From the NCBI GenBank assembly GCA_016906335.1, contig JADEYG010000009.1, positions 797,001 through 861,000 on the forward strand: 64,000 nt of DNA, written 5' to 3'. A model generated the notes under the pieces. It saw only the letters and a list, made by a program, of their open reading frames with translations, was not told the DNA's origin and searched no databases. The first letter of the stretch is position 1, and every line of letters starts with the position of its first letter. The position numbers and the translations under genes were made by a program. This DNA comes from Novakomyces olei (lineage: Eukaryota > Ascomycota > Novakomycetes > Novakomycetales > Novakomycetaceae). Below, in pieces: positions 11,725-20,853 of the stretch.

Positions 11725-11970
11725 ATTATGCTCTATTATATTATACTATTATACTATTATACTACATTAGATTATACTATATTATACTATTATTAAACTA
11801 TATTATACTATATTATACTATATTATACTATATTATACTATATTATACTATATTATACTATTATTAAACTATATTATACTATATTATACTATATTATACT
11901 ATATTATACTATATTATACTATATTATATTATACTATATTATACTATATTATACTATATTACTATTATAT
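11725..11970. repeat. TATTATACTA decamer-type AT array
   Basis: About 20 tandem units of roughly ten bases (TATTATACTA and TATTATTAAAC variants), almost pure A/T with regularly spaced C. It lies between the divergent starts of RBA50 and BSD2. The rest of 11454-12052 is AT-rich without a gene; CAACCCTTAACCC at about 12015-12027 is a telobox-like element 25 bp before the BSD2 ATG. Confidence 0.85.
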
Positions 11971-12052
11971 TCCATTGTATTATACACTTGTACAAATAGT
12001 GCGTTGTATACACGCAACCCTTAACCCGACTGCAGCTTCAGATCAGGCTGAA

Positions 12053-13055
12053 ATGACGCGGAGTAACCGCTACGACAAGGTAAGCTTTCGCCACCAGACA
12101 CAGTTCCGACTAACAAAATTGACAGGTGCCGTCCTATGACGAGGCGGTAGGCGACGACGGATACAGTAGCGCGTTAGAGGCGTCCTTTGCGACGCCCACA
12201 CAAGACCATACGGACGCGGGTGCACATGGCGCCTCTGACGATAGCCGTCCGCCCGCGGACGGCAGTGAAATGGACCACGGAGATGGAGGTGAAAGCGAGT
12301 CGCAGCACTCGGTGGAACGGATCCCGCTGATCTTGTCCGAAGTGCCTCGGCTTGGCAGTGAGGCAGAAGCAGCCAGTGGCCGGACGGGAAATGGAAATGG
12401 AACTGGAAATGGAACGGGAAATGGAACTGGAACTGGAACTGGGATCGGTGGATACGACGGAGTTTGGCGAAATATGGCGGCTAAACCAGAAGCGTCTGTG
12501 GAAAAGCCGCAGGAGGAAACCCCTCCGCCTTACGAGGCAGCGGCAGCGGATATAGCTCCGCCTTACTGGGAAACGACAATGTTTGCTCCCGGACTGGCGT
12601 CAGACGAAGTCTACATCGACGGAATGCCCGTAGGCACGCTGTTTGCTTTTCTGTGGAACATGTTTGTGTCCATTTCCTTCCAGATCGTCGGGTTCCTGCT
12701 CACATACTTGCTGAGTACTACGCATGCGGCCAAGCAGGGATCCCGTGCCGGGTTGGGTATAACGCTCATCCAGTACGGCTTTTATATGCGCCAGCAGGAC
12801 GATGATGCTGGAGTACCTACCGATCCTTCCTCGCCCGTCGATAAACGAGACTATTCAGCCCCAGCTTCCTCCATCTCTCGCTCAGAATGGGTCTCGATGC
12901 TGCTCATGGTCGTCGGCTGGTTCCTCCTGGTCCGCTCTCTTGTCGATTACCTGCGAGCTCGCCGTATGGAGCAATGCGTCCGCCAAACATCAACTATCCC
13001 TGGCGCTGGCTTGGCTGTTGTCGCTGACACAGAGTCGCCAGAGACTGCTGTTTGA
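12053..13055 (+). CDS. BSD2: Bsd2/Ndfip-family PY-motif adaptor, two exons
   Basis: Adaptor that brings Rsp5/Nedd4 ubiquitin ligase to membrane cargo, including metal transporters, in Golgi/endosomes. Exons 12053-12079 and 12126-13055 give 318 residues; the 46-nt intron has GTAAGC, CTAAC and GACAG. The cytosolic N-terminus has PSYDEA, PPPYEA and APPYW, i.e. PY-type ligase-binding motifs. The conserved core starts DGMPVGTLFAFLWNM, followed by a hydrophobic helix, THAAKQGSRAGLGITLIQYG and a last helix WVSMLLMVVGWFLLVRSLVDYLRARR. These match the NEDD4/Bsd2 family closely. A coding GNGTG minisatellite lies at 12387-12447. In yeast Bsd2 sorts Smf metal transporters, which fits loosely with the FRE and CTR genes 20 kb away. 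Confidence 0.9.
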
Positions 13056-13777
13056 TGATTTCACTCGGTTATATATTCATGCATTCTGCTATATGCCTAT
13101 GCTTTTGTTTTGGTCGTGCTTGTTTTAATTGGTTTCTCGCGTAGCCGCAGTGGGGTTACGCTAAACATGTCATTTGCGGTTTTTAACGATTTTACCTTTA
13201 ATGCTTTAAATTAGTGTTTTACCCTTTTTCTTTGTTTTTGTTTTTCTTTTGTCTTGTCGTATTTTCCAGTTTTTATTTTTTTTTATCTGGTTTTTCTTGC
13301 AATAATATAGTTTGTGGCCGTGGATGATACGTTGGAGATGGTTGGTATGCGCATAGCGGTATCATGAGCGACAGTCTGGTCGACTGTCTTAACGCGTGGT
13401 AGGTAAACCGGGAACAAAGGGTTTATCTGCACTGAGAAATATTCAAGCATAGTTATGTACAACTATATTAATCATATACTTTTAATGTCAATGTCGTGAG
13501 CATTAACTAGATTATGGGATTTGAGTGGTAATCGCAGTCAATCATAATACCTTTATGCGTTTGCGCCAGCGTTCGTGCCAGCTTTTGCGTGTTTCTAATT
13601 TAAAAAACAATTCTTTCGAGACATCGATTCAAATAAAAGTTGTGTTTACAATTAGCCAACGAAACCGAGTCACTCAACAGGTCTGGCATATAATACAATC
13701 TTTAAACGAATTAATGAATAATATCTACAAGAAGCTATCCACCCCACCCATCCTTCGTCAGGGCACGGGCGTCTGTA
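13056..13777. other. Intergenic region between BSD2 and HEM4 ends
   Basis: No supported gene. T-rich stretch at 13190-13300 follows BSD2; the remainder is of average composition with short, unconvincing frames. Confidence 0.55.
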
Positions 13778-14551
13778 CTAGTTGCCAGCAATAGCCTTTA
13801 ACAATCCATCCGGCTCAGGAACAGCTGCCACCACGTCGGGTTCGCGTTGCAGAGTTGAGCACATGTACTCCCGGGTAGAAGGCCCAATAACTGCAATTTT
13901 AACGTGTGGGGCCGCCTGTAATTCTTGCAAAGCCTCGGCTGTCCCTTGCGGACTAAATACAGCAATCCAGCGTAAATTGCTGCCCAATTCCTCTATTTTT
14001 CTACGAAAATCCAGAGCAAATTCAGTCCGTACTCGCGTCGCGTAAACGACAACTTCAACAAGCGGGTAAGGCGGATCAGCAGCTGCAAGAGCTCTGGGGA
14101 GCACGTCCTTTCTAATCTCGCCCACAATAAAAAGCAGTGGTGCGGGCCGAGCAGACGGCTTTGATAGAATAATTTGTGCCAGCACTGAACCACTACCGGC
14201 CGCCCTGCCTCCCCGAATATCAGTAAACCCTAACCCTGCTAGAGCCGCAGCGCTAGCAGGGCCGACAGTATACACCGGCGTTAAGCGTAATAAAAGATGC
14301 TTCGTGCCTGCTTTTAATTCCTGTAATTGCGCGCCAATTGCTTCAATAGCACGTTGACTGGATACGATCAAACCGCTATATGATTTTATACGGCAAAGAT
14401 GTGAGCGCAGTTCGTCTCCGTTTATAAGCCGGTGCTCCAAAACCGGAACAAACTCGGCATTGAAGCCACGCTGCTGTACAGCTGTATCATAGGGATCGTG
14501 AGGTTGCGATTTCGTTTTTAAAAGGATTACAGTGCCTTCATTGCTGTTCAT
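13778..14551 (-). CDS. HEM4: Uroporphyrinogen-III synthase
   Basis: Converts hydroxymethylbilane to uroporphyrinogen III in the cytosolic part of heme synthesis. The frame gives 257 residues from the ATG at 14551; the reading frame continues upstream to 14596 but without another ATG. The bilobed HemD fold shows as VILLKTKSQPHDPYD, FVPVLEHRL, YSGLIVSSQRAIEAI, LTPVYTVGPASAAAL, LLFIVGEIRKDVLP, VEVVVYATR, WIAVFSPQGTAEAL and KIAVIGPSTREYM, in the order expected. No intron. A telobox AAACCCTAACCCT (14225-14237) falls in the coding sequence, where it encodes part of GLGF. Confidence 0.88.
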   Translation of the reverse strand: MNSNEGTVILLKTKSQPHDPYDTAVQQRGFNAEFVPVLEHRLINGDELRSHLCRIKSYSGLIVSSQRAIEAIGAQLQELKAGTKHLLLRLTPVYTVGPASAAALAGLGFTDIRGGRAAGSGSVLAQIILSKPSARPAPLLFIVGEIRKDVLPRALAAADPPYPLVEVVVYATRVRTEFALDFRRKIEELGSNLRWIAVFSPQGTAEALQELQAAPHVKIAVIGPSTREYMCSTLQREPDVVAAVPEPDGLLKAIAGN

Positions 14552-14603
14552 GAGATTAGTCAGGCGGCAAAGACAAGTGAGAAAATGGGGTAGCAATGAG
14601 TCA

Positions 14604-14715
14604 TTAATTAATTAATTAATTAATTACTTATTTGTTTATATATTTATTTATTTATATATTTATTTATATATTTATTTATATATTTATTTATATATTTATT
14701 TATATATATATTTAT
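14604..14715. repeat. TTAA and TATTTATTTATA arrays
   Basis: A short TTAA run (14604-14631) followed by about six copies of a 14-nt unit of TATTTATTTATATA type. It lies just upstream of HEM4. Confidence 0.85.
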
Positions 14716-15343
14716 AGCGCGATTTTTCCATCTCCATTACGCACACCACCCCATAATAATGGTCTCGACATATTATTACTCGATATTATTATCGTACCTG
14801 TCCCATCTGCGTCGTTTGTCAGGCAATTGCCGTTTGGTGTAAATGTGGCTTGTTCAAAGGGCGCATAGTCGATTATAGCGGCCACCGCGAGTCTTGAATT
14901 TAGGCTATGAAGTGTACGGCTCACCAATTACCCTATTTGATTCGATTTGATTACAAGCTTGGCTGTGATTACGACGATTAGCATTGCCCCCTCTAATTTC
15001 CTTGTACCGGCAAAGTCGGGCGTGGAGGCAGACTCTTTTTTCTTTTGCGTCTACAAAATTCTGCCGAGAAGGAGCGATCACGGCACGAGCAACCTAGCAA
15101 CCTCTCAAAATTGCGAAATAATATATCAATAGAATAGAAAAGCGTGGACTGTGTTGTGAATGCCTTGCCAATTATTCTTTACCTCTAACTCTTCAAAACG
15201 TTATATTGACCCATTCGGCGTCGCAAGAAAAGGGAGCAGGTTTGCTACAATAGCACACGATCAAAGCCGATTATAATTGGGAAAAAGGGCAAATTGCAAC
15301 CAAAATTTAGTTGCAACTAACTGCAGCATTATATTAATCACAG
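14716..15343. other. Intergenic region upstream of the transcription-factor-like gene
   Basis: No coding region I can support. Frames of about 60-70 residues are present but lack family character. I looked for a spliced-in Zn2Cys6 exon for the downstream gene and did not find a CxxC cluster. Confidence 0.5.
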
Positions 15344-17230
15344 ATGGAGGCCACTACAAATGTCTTGACTCTGGCAGAGCGATCCTCCGTTGATCGCGAA
15401 AGATTTTACGACAATTTTGTTGCACGCTACGCGCGACTACACCAGCTATGTGAGGACTTTGAGCAGCAAACACCGGATGCAGTTTTATTGCAAATTGAAC
15501 GGTTTTATTTCGAGAAAATGTACCACCTCTTCCCCGTACTAGCACCTTACCTTGCTCGAGCTGAAGGCGCCTTTGCCCGCGTACCTCCGGCTCTACGTCT
15601 TGCTGTATATAATATAGTCTCTATTTCGAGCACAATTTTGAGGCCAGAGGACGAGCCTCTTGTACACAACTCTTTAATTCTGGCACTGAGGGCGTATTCA
15701 CGAGACGCCCTGGTAATTGCGGTCTCTGATTCTACCATTATAATGTCACACGTGGCCCTTCTCTACTACATGCACAATGTCGCGTTTACTACCATTACAG
15801 AGCGCACACCTGAACACGCGCAAGCACACAGAGGCAAGGCCGATCGACTGGATACGGAGCTCGTTGTCGGTGTTGCACTAACGTTACTTGCTCAAAACCT
15901 TCCAGACTGGTGGGATGACGGTCTGGTGGGGGCGCAAGCAGAGGCCCCATGGTGGGAAGTTCTATCCTGGGTTTGTGTGCGTAATGCCGATGCCTTTTTC
16001 TCTCTTGAAACGTGTGCTTTCCCGCTCTTACCGGGCGCTCGAGTTCCTGTTCACGAACGTTTTGTAGCCATTTTAGCCTCGATGGGCTCACAGGCTTCCA
16101 TCCCTGTTACCTCAGAGTACTTTGGTGCTTCAAGTTCCTGGTGCGAGATCATAATTGCTCTGTGTCGGCAATTGAGAATGGGCAGAAGCGATCAGTTTAA
16201 TTTTTTACAGGCACAGGCTGCCGTTTGGTACCGGTCTTACAACGTCGCCTCCCTTTCACCGTCGTCTTCGAGCGGTCCAGACTCTTCTCCTTTTGCCTCT
16301 AGATCTCCCCTTTTCGCCTCTCCCTCTTCTCCTCCAACCGGTCCCGCATCATCCGTCCCGGAGCTTGCTCACATGTACATCCTGCTTTGCCTTTACTTGT
16401 ACAAACTTGCACAGTCCCAGCCAACACTGCTCCAAGTCTCCATGCTCTCTGTCCAATTGGCCAATCGATTTATTGGCATAATTCCGCCTTTTTCACCCAG
16501 TTACTGGGTTCTCTGCGAGGCCTCTGTCGTGGCTGGTGCTTGTATAATGCAGTCAATTGCTCAAGCTAATGGACCTGATTGTCGCGAAAGTATTGCACTT
16601 TTAAAGCAAATGTTTGAAGAGACCATTTACTGTGGCGGAGGCAGACAATTTCAAGCCGGGAATAATAATGTGAATCAGCGATTTCGAACGGGTGACTATT
16701 TAAATTTTTTTACATCGCTTGTCGAGTCCTTTGAGGGTGAAATTACCGCTCAGCCAGCATCGCCCGGACTTTTATTAAATTTGCCTCATGAGCTGAACGC
16801 CTTTTACCCGACAGAGGTCCCTGCAGACGTTGTATCCGCCGATGCTCTTTACTATTACGCACTGGGCCGTTTAGAAAGTGTTATGGGCCCTAATACAAGG
16901 GCGTACGGGGACGTGGAGTATCACGAAGCTGCTGACGGGCAATCGAAAATTCTGCAAACCGCGCTTGAAAGCGGCCGAGACAAGGATCGGTCTACGAGCC
17001 CTTCGACTACTACGAACTCATCGTCCCAGTCTCCACAAATGCGAACAGCAAAGCCAGAAAGGCCGGGCAACGAGAAAATGAATGCAAATCATATCAAGCC
17101 ACGCTCTGGGGGAGTTCGGAAGAAACGGCTACTTCTCCGTATAATGGACCCGGCAAGTTTGAAGTCGCGAGTGGCTCAACGTGCCAGCAAGGTACCGAAA
17201 GCATTAGGGTTCGGTCGGAGTATGAATTAA
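15344..17230 (+). CDS. Putative fungal transcription-factor-domain protein without visible Zn2Cys6 cluster
   Basis: A 628-residue single-exon protein. The segment ERFYFEKMYHLFPVLAPYLA (about residues 50-69), followed by helices such as ALRLAVYNIVSIS and ALLYYMHNV, resembles the start of the fungal transcription factor middle homology region, in which YFEHVHPLFPIL is typical; AFFSLETCAFPLLPG would sit at the later characteristic segment. Long helical stretches follow, and the C-terminus is a Ser/Thr-rich then Lys/Arg-rich tail (KPRSGGVRKKRLLLR). No zinc cluster is encoded in the frame or found nearby. This could be a regulator that has lost or uses another DNA-binding region, or an unrelated helical protein. 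The family call is tentative; that it is a gene is secure. Confidence 0.6.
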   Translation: MEATTNVLTLAERSSVDRERFYDNFVARYARLHQLCEDFEQQTPDAVLLQIERFYFEKMYHLFPVLAPYLARAEGAFARVPPALRLAVYNIVSISSTILRPEDEPLVHNSLILALRAYSRDALVIAVSDSTIIMSHVALLYYMHNVAFTTITERTPEHAQAHRGKADRLDTELVVGVALTLLAQNLPDWWDDGLVGAQAEAPWWEVLSWVCVRNADAFFSLETCAFPLLPGARVPVHERFVAILASMGSQASIPVTSEYFGASSSWCEIIIALCRQLRMGRSDQFNFLQAQAAVWYRSYNVASLSPSSSSGPDSSPFASRSPLFASPSSPPTGPASSVPELAHMYILLCLYLYKLAQSQPTLLQVSMLSVQLANRFIGIIPPFSPSYWVLCEASVVAGACIMQSIAQANGPDCRESIALLKQMFEETIYCGGGRQFQAGNNNVNQRFRTGDYLNFFTSLVESFEGEITAQPASPGLLLNLPHELNAFYPTEVPADVVSADALYYYALGRLESVMGPNTRAYGDVEYHEAADGQSKILQTALESGRDKDRSTSPSTTTNSSSQSPQMRTAKPERPGNEKMNANHIKPRSGGVRKKRLLLRIMDPASLKSRVAQRASKVPKALGFGRSMN

Positions 17231-17340
17231 GTGGGCAATACAGTAATCGATGCCGTCCCGACTCTGTCTTGCCTGTCTAATTTTAGTTCATCTATGTTTA
17301 TATTCTCTTTTGCCACTTGATTGTCCCAGCATTTTCAATT

Positions 17341-17517
17341 ATGGCTGTGGGAAGGAAGGGGCGGTGCTCTTATGATTTGGTATACGGAACGCTTCAGATT
17401 TGTAATAATTTAGGAATTAAAATTTTGGGGCTCAGCGATTACGAGCAGGCAAAAGCAATGAACGTGTATTTTCGAGGGCGTCAGGCGATGTTTTATTATT
17501 CAATTGGAAACGAGTAA
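17341..17517 (+). CDS. Possible small protein of 58 residues, unrecognised
   Basis: Short frame from ATG 17341, beginning MAVGRKGRCSYDLVYG and containing LGIKILGLSDYEQAKAMNVY. Composition is balanced and protein-like, and it sits between the transcription-factor-like gene and the bHLH gene. There is no domain I recognise, and it could be the last exon of something or a chance frame. The 380 bp downstream, to the bHLH stop, show no other gene. Confidence 0.3.
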   Translation: MAVGRKGRCSYDLVYGTLQICNNLGIKILGLSDYEQAKAMNVYFRGRQAMFYYSIGNE

Positions 17518-17904
17518 TTTTACCATAAAAATTTAGCGATTTGTTGACTATTGCGCGGTTTCCATGGTAAATTTTTCAAGTTGTATTGATAAGTGTTGGT
17601 ACAAGGATTTCGTCCTTGCACCAAATTTGCAGGAGATTAGTATTATATTATCAAGACGCCACAGGTCCCGTGCAGAAGCACGTCATATACTATACGTAAT
17701 TGTAAACGAATAAAGGATTTGCAGTCTTGATCACTGAATATACAAAGGCACCTGATTGAGCAAAGCGCGGCCAATAAAATATAAAAATCAACGAAATTTA
17801 AAAGAGCAGATCCAAAAGCAAGAAAAGAAAGGAATAATAACGCCTGGTCCTCTACTGAACCTGAAATTGGGTATAAGAGAGCTGTTGGATTGTCTCGCAA
17901 GGTA

Positions 17905-18420
17905 CTAATCCATATCTGTCAAACATTCTGGGGGAACAGCGACTGAACGAGCCCGGCACCTTTCCAAAAGCATACGCCGCCTTTCAAGCAGTGCATGAAA
18001 ATGATCGAGAGCTAGACTGTTAGACTGGAGTTGTAATGATGAAATAGAATAATAGGCCTTACTTTTTTGCAAAACTACTGCTTCTGATTTAGCTTGATTC
18101 CGTGACAATGATGGTACAAGCTCGGTGAGTCGATTGAAGCGTTCTCGAATAGCCTGACGCCGTTTTTGTTCCTTTAAACGTCAGAATATGACAACAGAGT
18201 CGGGGCAACGGCCCAGAAAACCAATTGAAATAAAATAAAGTATTTGAAAAAAGAACTGCTATCTTACACTGGCAATATGATTGGCTCTCCGCTGCTCATC
18301 TGTGAGCATTACTGGTGGCTGAGGAAGTGCCATTTGCTGATCTTCAGATAATGCCACGTGCCACGTGGGCGGATCAGCACGTGAAAGCGGAGAGCCTTTG
18401 TCGTCGCGTGCTCTGCCCAT
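17905..18420 (-). CDS. Ino4-like bHLH transcription factor, two exons
   Basis: Exons 18268-18420 and 17905-18171 give 139 residues. The basic/helix-1 region is split by a 96-nt intron: exon one ends LTDEQRRANHIAS and exon two begins EQKRRQAIRERFNRLTELVP. The joined basic region keeps H, E and R at the E-box-contact positions (H-x3-E-x2-RR), and AKSEAVVLQKS starts helix 2, close to Ino4-type fungal bHLH proteins that pair with a partner at inositol/lipid genes. The helix-2 continuation (YYSISSLQL..LALDHFHALLERRRMLLERC) is less typical, so an extra small intron is possible, but none keeps frame. An in-frame extension to 18462 has only a TTG, so I chose the ATG at 18420. Confidence 0.8.
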
Positions 18421-18462
18421 GTCCCTGGCATTCGTGGGATTTGATGATATAAGTTGGACCAA

Positions 18463-19080
18463 TATTTATGAGCCCACCATAGACAATATACTATATAATT
18501 AAAAGATTAAGATTTCACGAGCCTGAATATACATACCAAAGATTTGTGCATGATCGCTATATATTATTATTAAATGTACCCAAAGGGAATGCTGCATTAC
18601 TTCCTATATAGGCAATAATTAGTTAAAAGTTTTAGATTAGCACAAATTGTTAGGTAAAAAGATGTCTTTGAACACCATTAATAGCCACTGATTATTAGTC
18701 TTGTGGTAAATGAGCGATTATTGTTTCGTTGTCAATAAGTGCAACGCGTAGGCTACGCTCAGAATTAAACATTTCGATGAGGTACATCATGTACAAATTG
18801 TCGCAAATGGCGGTTGCTATCATGTAAACCGAGTTTATTCTAATATTATTCAATTATTTTCTGTCTGAGTCTCCGATGGCCCTCAACGAAATGACGTTTT
18901 ATATACCTTATGCTTCCCCATTTTCCGTAGCAAGTCAGAGAGTCTAAAGGCTAAATTACCGAGAAATAAATCAGATAAGCGTTTCTAATTTAAACATATA
19001 TTTAGTTATAATACTAATTCTGATTATTCTAATTATATAATCCCATGTATAAGAATAGCGTATCTTCTGCCCTCTAGAGA
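18463..19080. other. AT-rich intergenic region upstream of the bHLH gene
   Basis: No gene or RNA seen. AT-rich, with the bHLH promoter at its left end. Confidence 0.55.
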
Positions 19081-19154
19081 CCTGTATTCCTCACCGTCGG
19101 TCCCTGATTCATCTATACTTGCCTTAGATAAAAATGAAACGCTGACGGTTAATG
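19081..19154 (+). pseudogene. Duplicated 74-bp fragment of the secreted-protein gene
   Basis: Matches 19674-19747 at 72 of 74 positions (substitutions A to C and G to A). A further seven bases 5' match once a four-base insert is allowed. It encodes the same SSPSVPDSS..ALDKN..TLTVN peptide in the same relative frame, and that frame runs on without stop into an unrelated 19172-19387 segment (starting MAKAANLDPMLNDADHE). It is therefore a partial gene copy, not a complete gene. Confidence 0.85.
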
Positions 19155-19389
19155 TTTCATACGGATTCATAATGGCAAAAGCTGCAAATTTAGATCCAAT
19201 GCTTAATGACGCAGATCACGAGGTGACATGCGGCTTATTGGAGAAATGTGTACATGCCACCCCTCTCCTGGACGGTATAAAGGCAAACGAGCCCCCGCCG
19301 TTTGAGCACTCATCAGACTCGAAAACCCGATTATTCACAGTCCTACCCTCTATTCGAAAGCTAAAGTTTTTCTCAATTTATTCTTGACA

Positions 19390-19899
19390 ATGAAGTTTAC
19401 TTTGGCCGCCGGTTCAGTTTTCTCTCGTCTGAGCCTTGTCAAAGCCGCTCCAAGTAATGACAGCTTTGAACTGGCTGCCTGCGCTGATTATGACGTTTGG
19501 TATTCAACTATCGGAGGCAAACACGAAACTGCTGACCAGAATATTATCTTTAGACATACGCGAGGAGCCTTTGGGATGGAGGATGGTAAAATCTACGAGA
19601 AAAGAGCTTTGGACCAGAAGTATTATTTGAAGCTTGGGACGGGCTTAGCAAGAAATTTCCCTGGAGCCCTCTACCTGTATTCCTCACCGTCGGTCCCTGA
19701 TTCATCTATAATTGCCTTAGATAAAAATGGAACGCTGACGGTTAATGGCAGTGATGATGGATGGTGGGCTTGCCGCAATATCGGCGATCCTTACAATTAC
19801 AATGAAGCTGCTATTTTCTATAATAATAATAATAATAATAATACAGAGGGCAACTGGAGTAAATGTGTCTCTGTCGCTGTTAGTATACCACCACCCTGA
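19390..19899 (+). CDS. Small putative secreted/cell-wall protein
   Basis: A 169-residue frame. The N-terminus MKFTLAAGSVFSRLSLVKAA reads as a signal peptide with a plausible cleavage after KAAP or nearby. The body contains GALYLYSS..., DKNGTLTVNGSDDGWWACRN, which resembles the C-terminal part of fungal wall proteins of PhiA/PIR-like type, where a GxLT..G..GWWAC..G segment and a final cysteine recur. A poly-Asn run (AAT repeat at 19820-19842) interrupts the region before the last Cys (WSKCVSVAVS). Two to three N-glycosylation sites (NGT, NGS, NWS) fit a secreted protein. Function is not assigned; the resemblance is from memory and modest. Part of it is duplicated 593 bp upstream. Confidence 0.55.
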   Translation: MKFTLAAGSVFSRLSLVKAAPSNDSFELAACADYDVWYSTIGGKHETADQNIIFRHTRGAFGMEDGKIYEKRALDQKYYLKLGTGLARNFPGALYLYSSPSVPDSSIIALDKNGTLTVNGSDDGWWACRNIGDPYNYNEAAIFYNNNNNNNTEGNWSKCVSVAVSIPPP

Positions 19900-20840
<941 letters not shown>

Positions 20841-20853
20841 CCCCTTAAACTGA

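Noticed and set aside
13320-13450. Possible C/D snoRNA (ATGATA and CTGA-like boxes)
   Set aside because: Box C is not a proper match, no terminal stem is visible and no guide complement could be tested.
17700-18110. An extra intron in the bHLH helix 2 (GTAAGG ... CTAACAG)
   Set aside because: Every acceptor tried gives a stop or breaks the frame, so I kept the unspliced reading.
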